This document shows, piece by piece, positions 23,417 to 32,924 of a stretch of 64,000 nucleotides of DNA. Location of the stretch: NCBI GenBank assembly GCA_003569185.1, contig BGOJ01000001.1:314557-378556 (forward strand), written 5' to 3'. Under the pieces are notes generated by a model. The model saw only the letters and a list, made by a program, of their open reading frames with translations, was not told the origin of the DNA and searched no databases. This DNA is from Candidatus Planktophila sp. (GTDB lineage: Bacteria > Actinomycetota > Actinomycetes > Nanopelagicales > Nanopelagicaceae). The stretch's first letter is position 1. Every line of letters begins with the position of its first letter. A program made the position numbers and the translations under genes.

Positions 23417-24253
23417 ATGCCAGAGTTGCCAGAGGTTGAAACTGTTCGAAGCGGACTTGAAAAATATGTAGTTGGGAAGAGAATTTCTGCCGCGCAAACC
23501 TTTCACCCACGGACAGTTAAGCCAGGCTCAATTGCGCCATTATCTGCCGCAGTTGGTTCAAAGATTCAAGCAGTTAAACGTCGTGGAAAATTTCTATGGC
23601 TAGAGTTAGATCGCGATTTCACCTTAGTGGCACACCTTGGCATGAGTGGCCAGCTACTTGTCCAACCATCAACTGCGCCAATTCAAACCCATCTGCGAGC
23701 GAGATTGTCATTAAGTAGCCGGCTGGGTAGGGGAAGGGATGAGATTAGATTTATTGACCAGCGAACCTTTGGCTGGCTTTCCATTGAAGAGCAAAATAAC
23801 GGCATACCTAGATGTGTTGAACACATTGCTTTTGATCCATTTGAAACTGAGTTTGATATCCAGCAGGTTGTTGCCAAAATTAAATCGAAGAGATGTGCAA
23901 TTAAGCCAGCGATACTTAATCAAGAGGTGTTAAGTGGGGTCGGAAATATTTATGCAGATGAGGCGCTATGGCGAGCAAAAATACATCCGGAAGTAATTTG
24001 CGAGGATTTATCAGAAGCAGAGATTAAGAAAGTGATTACATCTGCGATCTCAGTAATGAAATCAGCCATAAAAGCTGGTGGCACATCCTTTGATCAGCAG
24101 TATAAAAATGTTAATGGCGAAAGTGGATATTTCTCAAGGTCATTGAAGGTATATGGCCGTGAGGGTGAAAAATGTTCACGATGTGGCAGCACTATCCACA
24201 GAATTGCCTTTGCTAATCGATCATCTCATTTTTGCCCGCGTTGCCAAGGGTAA
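23417..24253 (+). CDS. mutM: Formamidopyrimidine-DNA glycosylase
   Basis: MPELPEVETVRSGLE N-terminus, C-terminal zinc finger CSRCGSTIHR...CPRCQ. Confidence 0.97.
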   Translation: MPELPEVETVRSGLEKYVVGKRISAAQTFHPRTVKPGSIAPLSAAVGSKIQAVKRRGKFLWLELDRDFTLVAHLGMSGQLLVQPSTAPIQTHLRARLSLSSRLGRGRDEIRFIDQRTFGWLSIEEQNNGIPRCVEHIAFDPFETEFDIQQVVAKIKSKRCAIKPAILNQEVLSGVGNIYADEALWRAKIHPEVICEDLSEAEIKKVITSAISVMKSAIKAGGTSFDQQYKNVNGESGYFSRSLKVYGREGEKCSRCGSTIHRIAFANRSSHFCPRCQG

Positions 24254-24308
24254 GTAGCCCAGATTTTCGGCAGTTTTTAGATAGGTTTGCGCCTATGAGG
24301 GCGAAGCC

Positions 24309-27300
24309 ATGTATCTAAAGAGTATGAACCTAAAAGGGTTCAAATCCTTTGCCTCCTCCACCACCTTAAATTTTGAGCAGGGCATTACTTGTGTGGTTGG
24401 CCCAAATGGATCTGGTAAATCAAATGTGGTTGACGCACTCTCTTGGGTAATGGGAGAGCAGGGCGCAAAATCTTTACGTGGCGGAAAGATGGAAGATGTA
24501 ATTTTCGCCGGCACCTCTGGCCGTGCACCCCTAGGCCGTGCAGAGGTATCAGTAACAATCGATAATGCAGATGGTGTTCTACCTATTGATTTTTCTGAAG
24601 TAACAATCACTCGTGTTCTATTTAGAAATGGTTCATCTGAGTATTTATTAAATGGTGAAACCACAAGATTATTAGATATTCAAGAGTTGCTCAGTGATAG
24701 CGGTATTGGTCGGGAAATGCATGTAATTGTTGGGCAAGGACAGTTAGATGCAATCTTGCTGGCAAATCCAGAGGAGCGTCGAGCATTTATTGAAGAGGCT
24801 GCAGGAGTTTTAAAACACCGCAAGCGAAAAGAAAAAGCAATTCGAAAATTAGATTCAATGCAAACCAATCTTGCTCGAATTCAAGATCTCACCGTCGAGC
24901 TTAGGCGTCAATTAAGACCGCTAGGTAAGCAGGCTGAGGTGGCAAGAAAAGCATCGGTAATTCAATCAGATGTTAGAGATTCAAAACTTCGCTTATTAGC
25001 TGATGACTTAACCCGGATGAGATCTGAGATGGAGGTTGAAGTTGCTGATGAAAATGTCTTGCGTGAGCGAAAAGAGCAGGTGGAGCGAGAGCTAAACAGT
25101 GCAAGATCACGTGAGGTTGAGTTAGATGCAATTGCTGCAAGTGAGAATCCACAATTAATTGCTGCTCAAGAAAACTTTTATAGATTAACTGCCCAACGCG
25201 AGCAAATTCGTGGCGTTCAGAATTTATCCTCGGAGCGCGCCAGATTCTTAGCGGAAGAGGCAGAAGATGCTAAAGCTATTGGCCGAGATCCAAAGGCATT
25301 AGAGGATGAAGCTTTAGTTTTAAGACAAGAGGAGTCAACACTTGCTTCGCAAGTAAAAACTTCACAAGAACAATTACAAGTAGATTCAAATTCATTAAAG
25401 GCAATTGAGGAACAGTTAGCATTAGAAGAAAATCGCGTTTCTGCTTCACTACGAGCGATTGCAGATCAACGTGAAGGAACAGCAAGGCAAGAAGGTCATA
25501 TAAATGGACTTCGATCTAGAATTGATGCCACCACTGGTGAGATAACTCGATTAACTACGGCCAAAGATTCCGCCGAAGGCAGATTACGAGGTTATCGTGA
25601 AAGTTTTGCATTAATTGAAACTCAAATTTCATCTCTAACGGCAACCGAGCCGGGCCTAGATAATCAATTTAATAAATTAAAGGGTGATTTAAAGTCTGCA
25701 GAAGCTGAGTTAAAGGTTTTAACTGACAAGTTGCAATCTACAGAAAAATTAAGAGCCGGCTCACTGGGAAGATTAACTGCATTCACGGAGATAACTGAGT
25801 TGGTGGCCGCCTCACAAAATGCCAATTTAATTGAGAAAATTTCGGTATTAACATCTAATTGCGAGGCCGAAGTAGCAAAGGTTTCCGCAGATTGTGATCG
25901 CATTAAGTTTGAATTGACCACTTCACAAAGCGGTTTTGATGCAGTCAGCCGCGAGTATGAGATAGCACTTTCTAAGTTAAATGATTCAGATGCCGCCATG
26001 ACTGGATTGGCTGAGCAATTAGCTGTGGCTGGCCAGAATGTTAAGAACACAGGCGAGGAGTTAGATCGCTTAATCTCTGCTCTAGATGCAGCAAATGAGC
26101 AGCGCACCTTTGATGAACGAGATCTAGCCGCTGCTATTGCCCAATTTGAGTCACATCAGACTCCACTAGAACCAGATCTAACTCACTTAGAAGATTTAAG
26201 ATCGCAAGTCTCTAGTGCTCGCTCAAAAGAGGTTGAAGCAAGATTAAGCCTGCGCACAATTGAAGAGCGACGGGATGCTATCGCACAACGGGCGATTGCA
26301 CTGGAAAACCAAGCAAGTGCTGAACGAGATGCAGCTTCAAAATCTATTTCGCGCAGGGAGAATCGAGCTCAGGCTGCAATTACTGCACAAGAAATAGCAG
26401 ACACTGCATATGAGGCATTAATTCAAATTGAATCTTCGATTTCAAAAGCTGGAGCAGAGCGTGAGCGCCTTGAGAAATCACGATCTGATAGAGAAGGTGA
26501 GATTTTAAGTCTAAGAACTGTTGGTAGAGAGTTGGCAATTGAGCTCGAAAGACTTACCTCTAGTGTTCATAAAGATGAGATTGCACGCGCCGAACAAAGA
26601 TTGAGAATTGAGCAACTTGAAAGCAAAGCAGTGGAGGAGTTAGGTGTTGATGTTTCAACGCTTTTAACTGAGTATGGCCCAAGTAATGATGTACCGACAT
26701 TTTATGAAAATGAGCAAGGGGAGTTTGTACCTGGAGATTTAATCCCATATCGAAGAGATCAACAAGAAAAACGTTTAGCGCAAGCCGAGCGCTCACTAAC
26801 CTTACTTGGCAAGATTAATCCGCTAGCCCTTGAGGAGTACTCATCCCTTGAAGAGCGGTTACGTTATTTGGCAGAGCAATTAGAAGATTTGAAGAAAACT
26901 AAAAAGGATTTGCTAGACATTATCAAAGAGGTAGATGATCGGGTGCAACAGATATTTACTCAAGCATATGAAGATACAGCCCGTGAATTTGAACTTGTAT
27001 TTGCTCGACTATTTCCTGGTGGAGATGGAAAGCTAATTCTTACTAATCCTTCAGATATGTTGACCTCAGGAGTTGATGTAGAAGCTCGGCCACCTGGCAA
27101 ACGAGTTAAGCGATTATCACTTCTATCAGGTGGTGAGCGATCACTAGTAGCAGTGGCTTTGTTAATTGCGATATTTAAAGCAAGACCTTCTCCATTTTAT
27201 GTAATGGATGAGGTTGAGGCCGCACTTGATGATACAAACTTGGGAAGATTGTTAGGCGTCTTTGAAGAGTTACGCGAAAAATCTCAGCTAATTATTATCA

Positions 27301-27416
27301 CCCACCAAAAGCGGACAATGGAGATTGCCGATGCACTCTATGGTGTGACTATGCGCGGTGATGGAGTTAGCGAAGTAATTTCACAGCGAATTCGTGAAGT
27401 TGACGCAGTTTCTTAA
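24309..27416 (+). CDS. smc: Chromosome segregation protein SMC, apparently lacking the hinge domain
   Basis: Walker A GPNGSGKSNVVDALSWVMGEQ, signature LLSGGERSLVAVALLIAIF, Walker B YVMDEVEAALDD; 1035 aa, no hinge-like globular segment between the coiled-coil arms. Confidence 0.95.
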   Translation: MYLKSMNLKGFKSFASSTTLNFEQGITCVVGPNGSGKSNVVDALSWVMGEQGAKSLRGGKMEDVIFAGTSGRAPLGRAEVSVTIDNADGVLPIDFSEVTITRVLFRNGSSEYLLNGETTRLLDIQELLSDSGIGREMHVIVGQGQLDAILLANPEERRAFIEEAAGVLKHRKRKEKAIRKLDSMQTNLARIQDLTVELRRQLRPLGKQAEVARKASVIQSDVRDSKLRLLADDLTRMRSEMEVEVADENVLRERKEQVERELNSARSREVELDAIAASENPQLIAAQENFYRLTAQREQIRGVQNLSSERARFLAEEAEDAKAIGRDPKALEDEALVLRQEESTLASQVKTSQEQLQVDSNSLKAIEEQLALEENRVSASLRAIADQREGTARQEGHINGLRSRIDATTGEITRLTTAKDSAEGRLRGYRESFALIETQISSLTATEPGLDNQFNKLKGDLKSAEAELKVLTDKLQSTEKLRAGSLGRLTAFTEITELVAASQNANLIEKISVLTSNCEAEVAKVSADCDRIKFELTTSQSGFDAVSREYEIALSKLNDSDAAMTGLAEQLAVAGQNVKNTGEELDRLISALDAANEQRTFDERDLAAAIAQFESHQTPLEPDLTHLEDLRSQVSSARSKEVEARLSLRTIEERRDAIAQRAIALENQASAERDAASKSISRRENRAQAAITAQEIADTAYEALIQIESSISKAGAERERLEKSRSDREGEILSLRTVGRELAIELERLTSSVHKDEIARAEQRLRIEQLESKAVEELGVDVSTLLTEYGPSNDVPTFYENEQGEFVPGDLIPYRRDQQEKRLAQAERSLTLLGKINPLALEEYSSLEERLRYLAEQLEDLKKTKKDLLDIIKEVDDRVQQIFTQAYEDTAREFELVFARLFPGGDGKLILTNPSDMLTSGVDVEARPPGKRVKRLSLLSGGERSLVAVALLIAIFKARPSPFYVMDEVEAALDDTNLGRLLGVFEELREKSQLIIITHQKRTMEIADALYGVTMRGDGVSEVISQRIREVDAVS

Positions 27417-27423
27417 AAAGTAG

Positions 27424-28258
27424 ATGAGTTTATTTAAACGTTTATTCAATGCAGTTAGATCTGGCTCAGTATCTAATGAGCAGTGGGATGAGATTCGAAG
27501 CAATTTAATCTCAGCCGATCTTGGCGTAAAGCTAGTGATCAGGTTATTGCAGAGGCGAAGTTGGCAAAGCCTGAGGATGCACAACAATCAATTACAAATG
27601 TGATTCAGCAGTGGCTTAGTAGTAAAGATAGGGCAATAGCTAAGAATTCAGATCGGGTAAGCACCATATTGGTTGTCGGAGTTAATGGAACGGCAAAACC
27701 ACCTCAACTGCAAAGTTAGCTAATTTAATTAAGAATGAAAAAAATACTGTTTTGTTGGCAGCAGCTGACACTTTTCGCGCAGCAGCTGTTGATCAGTTGC
27801 AAACTTGGGCAAAGCGAATAGATGTAGAGGTTGTAAGTGGGGCAGCAAATGGTGATCCTGCAGCTGTGGCATTTTCAGCAATCACCAAAGCAAAATCTGA
27901 AAATTACGACTATCTTCTTGTGGACACCGCCGGCAGATTACACACTAAAGAAAATTTGATGCAGGAATTAGGAAAAGTTATTAGAGTTATCGAAAAGCAA
28001 TCACCTGTTGATGAAATTTTATTGGTGCTAGATGCCACCACTGGGCAAAATGGAATTAACCAAGCAAAGGTATTTATTGAAGCAGCTGGTGTGACTGGAT
28101 TTATTCTCACTAAATTAGACGGTTCGGCAAAGGGTGGGGTAGGCCTTGCGATAGAGAAGGAGTTTGGTTTGCCGATTAAATTTATTGGCACTGGGGAGCA
28201 GATCTCAGACCTTGCCCCCTTTGATCCTGAGCATTACATCGCCTCTTTGTTTGATTAA
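27424..28258 (+). CDS. ftsY: Signal recognition particle receptor FtsY, two apparent 1-nt deletions (about 27533 and 27692)
   Basis: MSLFKRLFNAVRSG...ISADLGVKL | SDQVIAEAKLAKPEDA...VVGVNGT | GKTTSTAKLANLIK...ADTFRAAAVDQL, DTAGRLH, TKLDGSAKGG. Confidence 0.94.
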
Positions 28259-28289
28259 GTAACATACTTTTAACAATTGCCTTAAAACT

Positions 28290-28305
28290 GTCACCAGTTG
28301 GAAAC
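28290..28305 (+). promoter_or_regulatory. Putative GlnR-type operator upstream of amt
   Basis: GTCAC-N6-GAAAC matches the actinobacterial GlnR a-site/b-site consensus GTnAC-n6-GAAAC. Confidence 0.6.
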
Positions 28306-28398
28306 TTAAAAAACCACCTGATTTAACCCGCTCAAGCCAGAGTATGGCCATCTCAAAGGCGAGGTTTCCCAACTATATGAATACTGCGAAAGCAGGTA

Positions 28399-29721
28399 TT
28401 GGTTATTGGAGATCAAATGGCAGAAGTAGTTTTAAATACTGGTGATACTGCTTGGGTGTTAGCAAGCACTGCATTAGTACTTTTGATGACACCAGGTTTA
28501 GCTCTTTTTTATGGCGGCATGGTTCGTGCTAAAAGTGTTTTGAATATGATGTTAATGTCAATGGTAACAATTGGCATCGTTAGTGTGTTGTGGGTTATCT
28601 ATGGATTCAAATTAGCCTTTGGCTATGAATCTAATTCACAATGGTATGGAGAAATTTCACTATCTGGTTTGGGTAGTGCGGTAAATGAACTAACTAATAA
28701 TGGCGGTGTTTATCCGATTCCATTACTAGCATTTGCTGCATTCCAACTGATGTTTGCAATCATTACGCCAGCTTTGATATCTGGTGCAATTGCAGATAGA
28801 ACCAAGTTCACTGCATGGGCGGTTTTTGTGACTGTCTGGGTGACATTGGTTTATTTCCCAGTTGCGCACTGGGTCTTTGCCTTTGGAAATAAGGTTGGCG
28901 ATACGGTAACGGGCGCTGGATTCTTAGCAGCTAGAGGTGTGCAGGATTTTGCAGGCGGTACAGCTGTTCACATAAATGCTGGCGCAGCTGGTCTTGCAAT
29001 GGCGATAATCCTTGGTAGGCGAGTGGGATGGCGACGAGAATCGATGCGACCACACTCATTGCCATTGGTTTTGATCGGAGCTGGTTTGCTTTGGTTTGGT
29101 TGGTTTGGATTTAATGCCGGATCTGCATTGGGGGCCAATGGCACCGCAGCTTTGGCATTGTTAAATACTCAAGTTGCAACAGCAGCCGCAGCACTGGGAT
29201 GGCTTCTTGTTGAAAAACTTCGAGATGGTCACCCAACATCATTAGGTGTTGCATCTGGCGCAGTTGCCGGCTTAGTTGCCATTACACCAGCATGCGCATT
29301 TGTTGCACCGTGGGCAGCGGTGGTAATTGGATTAATTGCAGGAATCTTATGTGCACTTGCAGTTGGCCTTAAATATCTATTTAACTTTGATGACTCACTT
29401 GATGTGGTTGGGGTTCACTTAGTCGGTGGATTATGGGGTTGCTTATCACTTGGCTTCTTTGGAAGCAGTGCAGTCAATAACCTTGGCTTAGATGGCATCT
29501 TCTATGGTGGTGGCGCCACATTGCTTGGCAAACAAGCATTTGGAGCTTTCTTTGTTTTAACTTACTCCTTCATCGTCACTTTAATGATTGGCTTTGCGAT
29601 CGATAAGACGATTGGGCTTAGAGTTAAAGAAGAGGCTGAAATTTCTGGAATTGATTACGATCAACATGCAGAAACTGGCTATGAATTAACCAATAGTTCA
29701 AGAGGAGGCTTTAGTTCATGA
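28399..29721 (+). CDS. amt: Ammonium transporter Amt (start probably ATG 28417)
   Basis: MTPGLALFYGGMVRAKSVLNM, GGTAVHINAGAAGLA, VHLVGGLWG. Confidence 0.97.
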   Translation: MVIGDQMAEVVLNTGDTAWVLASTALVLLMTPGLALFYGGMVRAKSVLNMMLMSMVTIGIVSVLWVIYGFKLAFGYESNSQWYGEISLSGLGSAVNELTNNGGVYPIPLLAFAAFQLMFAIITPALISGAIADRTKFTAWAVFVTVWVTLVYFPVAHWVFAFGNKVGDTVTGAGFLAARGVQDFAGGTAVHINAGAAGLAMAIILGRRVGWRRESMRPHSLPLVLIGAGLLWFGWFGFNAGSALGANGTAALALLNTQVATAAAALGWLLVEKLRDGHPTSLGVASGAVAGLVAITPACAFVAPWAAVVIGLIAGILCALAVGLKYLFNFDDSLDVVGVHLVGGLWGCLSLGFFGSSAVNNLGLDGIFYGGGATLLGKQAFGAFFVLTYSFIVTLMIGFAIDKTIGLRVKEEAEISGIDYDQHAETGYELTNSSRGGFSS

Positions 29722-30056
29722 AACTGATTACTGCAATTATTAAGCCGCAAAAACTAGATGCAGTTAAAGAGGCGTTAGTTTCGCAAGGGATAACTGGTAT
29801 GACAGTTTCAGAGGCGAAAGGTTTCGGGCGACAACTTGGCCTTACTGAGGTTTATCGTGGAACCCAATACAAGGTGGATCTAATACCGAAAATAAGATTG
29901 GAAATATTAGTAAGTTCTAAGGTTGCAGATAAAGCAATAGAAATTATTGTCAATGCTGCTAGGACCGGAAGTATTGGCGATGGCAAAGTATGGGCAACAG
30001 CTGTTGATTCAGTAACTCGGGTTCGGACCGGTGAAAGTGGTGAAGAGGCAATCTAA
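29718..30056 (+). CDS. glnB: Nitrogen regulatory protein PII
   Basis: KLITAIIKPQKLDAVKEAL, T-loop TEVYRGTQYKVDLIPK, TGSIGDGKVW. Confidence 0.96.
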   Translation: MKLITAIIKPQKLDAVKEALVSQGITGMTVSEAKGFGRQLGLTEVYRGTQYKVDLIPKIRLEILVSSKVADKAIEIIVNAARTGSIGDGKVWATAVDSVTRVRTGESGEEAI

Positions 30057-30076
30057 ATAAAATGTAAGATGCTTCC

Positions 30077-31501
30077 ATGTTTGAAGCGCTAGGCCAGAGG
30101 TTTACATCATTATTCTCTGGCCTGCGCGGCAAAGTTTCGCAGGCGCAGTTAGTTGAATTCTCATCTGATATAAAAAATGCCCTTCTTGATTCAGATGTTG
30201 CCCTTTTCGTTGCAGATAAATTTTCAAAGCAGGTACTTGAAGAATTTAATAATCAAGCAGAAACCATAAATAAAAGCACAAACCCATCCCAAAAAATCTT
30301 TGAAATTGTCAACCTGCAGTTAACTCAAATATTAGGTGGATCAGAACGCAGGCTTAAGTTTGCAAAAGTAGCACCAACCGTAATTTTGTTAACAGGTTTG
30401 CAGGGCGCAGGTAAAACTTCACTTGCTGGTAAATTAGCTAACTACTTAAAGCAGCAAGGCAACACACCTGTATTAGTCGCGGCAGATTTACAAAGACCTA
30501 ACGCAGTTAATCAACTTCAAGTAGTAGGTGAATCAACCAAAATTCCAGTCTTTGCCCCAGAGCCTGGCAACGGTATTGGCGATCCCATCTCAGTTGCAAA
30601 AGCAGGAGTCAAATTTGCAAAAGATAAGTTACATAATTTTGTAATTATTGATACAGCTGGAAGAACTGGTGTTGATCAAGAGTTGATGAATCAGGTCAAA
30701 AGTATCCGTGATGCTGTTACACCAGATGAAATTTTCTTTGTAGTTGATGCCATGACCGGACAAGACGCAGCGGTAACGGCGAAAGCATTTGCCGATGGTG
30801 TCGGCTTTGATGCAGTGGTGTTAACTAAATTAGATGGTGATGCTAGAGGTGGCGCAGCCCTGTCAATTGTTGAAATTACTGGTAAGCCAATTATTTTTGC
30901 ATCCACTGGCGAAAAAATTGCAGATTTTGATCTCTTTTATCCAGATCGTATGGCTTCGAGAATTTTGGGAATGGGAGATGTTGCCTCGTTAGCTGAGCAA
31001 GCCAAGCGGGCGATGCCGGAGGAAACTTCCAAAAAGCTAGAGGATAAATTTGTTAAGGGTGAAGATTTTACATTTGAGGACTTCCTATCTCAGTTGGAAG
31101 CAATGAAAAATATGGGCAGCATGAGCAAGTTAATGGGATTACTACCAGGAGCTGCTGGCATGAAGAAGCAAATAGAAAATTTTGATGAGTCGGAATTGGT
31201 TAGGACTAGAGCAATAATTCAATCTATGACTCCAATGGAGCGAAATGATCCAAAGGTTTTAAACGGCTCTAGAAGATCACGAATTGCACTAGGAAGTGGA
31301 AGAGCTGTTTCTGAGATCAACTCTTTAGTTGAGAGATTTTCCCAAGCTCAAAAAATGATGAAGCAAATGCGTGGTGGCAACATGCCAGCTGGATTACCAA
31401 ATATTGGATCGATGCCAAAGCCACAACAATCAAATAACATCCCAAAGAAGAAATCACGATCTGGAAATCCCGCTAAGCGGGCGCTGGAAGAGGGTATTTA
31501 G
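30077..31501 (+). CDS. ffh: Signal recognition particle protein Ffh
   Basis: GLQGAGKTSLAGKLA, AADLQRPNAVNQL, DTAGRTGVD, Met-rich M domain. Confidence 0.97.
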   Translation: MFEALGQRFTSLFSGLRGKVSQAQLVEFSSDIKNALLDSDVALFVADKFSKQVLEEFNNQAETINKSTNPSQKIFEIVNLQLTQILGGSERRLKFAKVAPTVILLTGLQGAGKTSLAGKLANYLKQQGNTPVLVAADLQRPNAVNQLQVVGESTKIPVFAPEPGNGIGDPISVAKAGVKFAKDKLHNFVIIDTAGRTGVDQELMNQVKSIRDAVTPDEIFFVVDAMTGQDAAVTAKAFADGVGFDAVVLTKLDGDARGGAALSIVEITGKPIIFASTGEKIADFDLFYPDRMASRILGMGDVASLAEQAKRAMPEETSKKLEDKFVKGEDFTFEDFLSQLEAMKNMGSMSKLMGLLPGAAGMKKQIENFDESELVRTRAIIQSMTPMERNDPKVLNGSRRSRIALGSGRAVSEINSLVERFSQAQKMMKQMRGGNMPAGLPNIGSMPKPQQSNNIPKKKSRSGNPAKRALEEGI

Positions 31502-31658
31502 GCCAATTTGGGTTTATCCCATCCTGCTGGCAAGATTAGCCTTCTGCTAACGGGACCCTCTAACCCATAGCAATATTTATCCGCAAGGTTAGATCTGGAT
31601 GTAAACGCCCCCGCTGTTTACGAAAGAAAAAGCCGAATAATTTTCTATAGGGAGTTTT

Positions 31659-32228
31659 GTGTCAGTAAAGATTAAGTTAATGCGTCTTGGAAAGATCCGC
31701 ACACCACATTTTCGTATTGTGATTGCAGATTCTCGTTCAGCTAGAAATTCAAAAGCAATTGAAGAGATTGGCCGCTACTCACCAGCCTCTGAGCCATCTT
31801 TAATTGAAGTTAACTCAGAGCGGGTTCAATATTGGCTAGGCGTTGGTGCACAACCAACTGAGGCGGTAACTGCCCTTCTTAAAATTACTGGTGATTATCA
31901 GAAGGCTCATGGCTTGCCAGGTAGTGAAGGATCACTTAAACCACAACCTGTAAGAATTGATAAGCGAGTTGCTTATGAAGCAGCTGTTAAAGAGGCAATG
32001 AATGAGCCAGCAGATGGCGCAACAACCTTAAAGAAGAAAGCTGCAGAGAAATTGGCAGCAAAGGCTGCTCCAGTAGTTGAAGAAGCACCTGTGGCACAAG
32101 AGGCGCCAGTTGCTGAAGAAGCACCTGTTGCACAAGAGGCTCCACTGGTTGAAGAAGCAGCAGCGGTTACTGAAGCACCAACTGAAGTTGTTGCCGAAGC
32201 GGTTGCTGAAGAAACTCCACAAGCTTAA
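31659..32228 (+). CDS. rpsP: 30S ribosomal protein S16 with long acidic Ala/Pro/Glu repeat tail
   Basis: [40 protein letters not shown], then [10 protein letters not shown] repeats. Confidence 0.96.
   Translation: MSVKIKLMRLGKIRTPHFRIVIADSRSARNSKAIEEIGRYSPASEPSLIEVNSERVQYWLGVGAQPTEAVTALLKITGDYQKAHGLPGSEGSLKPQPVRIDKRVAYEAAVKEAMNEPADGATTLKKKAAEKLAAKAAPVVEEAPVAQEAPVAEEAPVAQEAPLVEEAAAVTEAPTEVVAEAVAEETPQA
32080..32160 (+). repeat. In-frame tandem repeat in the rpsP tail
   Basis: Repeated GAAGAAGCACCTGTnGCACAAGAGGC encoding [22 protein letters not shown]. Confidence 0.85.
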
Positions 32229-32242
32229 GCAAAGAAAAACTA

Positions 32243-32920
32243 ATGCCTAAGAAGGGTTCGTTCCTTCGCGAACTACCTGTCATTGTTGTTTCTGCCTTAA
32301 TTGTTTCAATTCTGGTCAAAACCTTTTTATTGCATTTTTTCTATATTCCTTCTGGATCAATGGAAAACACACTGCAGGTAGGTGACCGAATTGCGGTTAA
32401 TAAATTTGGAGCCCTGTTTAGCGAAATCAAACGTGGTGAGGTTGTTGTATTTGGCGATCCTGATAAGTGGTTAGGTCAGGTTTCAGAAGCTACCGACCCA
32501 AAGCCAATTGCAATGATAAAAACTGGTTTGATCGCTGTTGGTGTATTACCTGATCCAGCAAAGCAATACTTAATCAAACGAGTAATTGGTGTCGGAGGCG
32601 ACAACGTAACCTGCTGTGATTCTGATGGAAAAATACAAGTAAATGGTGTGGCAATTACTGAGCCATACATTTTTGCGGGCGATAATCCAAGTGATACTAA
32701 GTTTAATGTTGATGTACCAGCAGGTTTTATTTGGGTAATGGGAGATCATAGATCTGCAAGTACTGATTCAAGGTATCAACCAGATAGTGCCAATAATGGA
32801 TTGGTGCCACTGAGTAAAGTTGTAGGTCGAGCCACTTTCATTATCTGGCCATTTGGAAATATTGCGGTACTTGAAAAGGGTGAAGATTTAAAAAAGATTC
32901 CAGTAAAAGCAAAATCTTAG
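32243..32920 (+). CDS. lepB: Signal peptidase I
   Basis: IPSGSMENTLQVGDRI, YLIKRVIGVGGD, GDHRSASTDSR. Confidence 0.96.
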   Translation: MPKKGSFLRELPVIVVSALIVSILVKTFLLHFFYIPSGSMENTLQVGDRIAVNKFGALFSEIKRGEVVVFGDPDKWLGQVSEATDPKPIAMIKTGLIAVGVLPDPAKQYLIKRVIGVGGDNVTCCDSDGKIQVNGVAITEPYIFAGDNPSDTKFNVDVPAGFIWVMGDHRSASTDSRYQPDSANNGLVPLSKVVGRATFIIWPFGNIAVLEKGEDLKKIPVKAKS

Positions 32921-32924
32921 TTTT

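Noticed and set aside
25850-25900. Two cysteines (SNCEAEVAKVSADCD) near the SMC arm junction as a Rad50-like zinc hook
   Set aside because: Spacing is not CxxC, so a zinc hook is not supported.
25664-26107. 147-aa minus-strand ORF inside smc
   Set aside because: Shadow ORF opposite coiled-coil coding sequence; composition artefact.
31601-31630. GTAAAC...GTTTAC inverted repeat before rpsP as a regulatory RNA
   Set aside because: Six-bp stem with a nine-nt loop is too weak without covariation.
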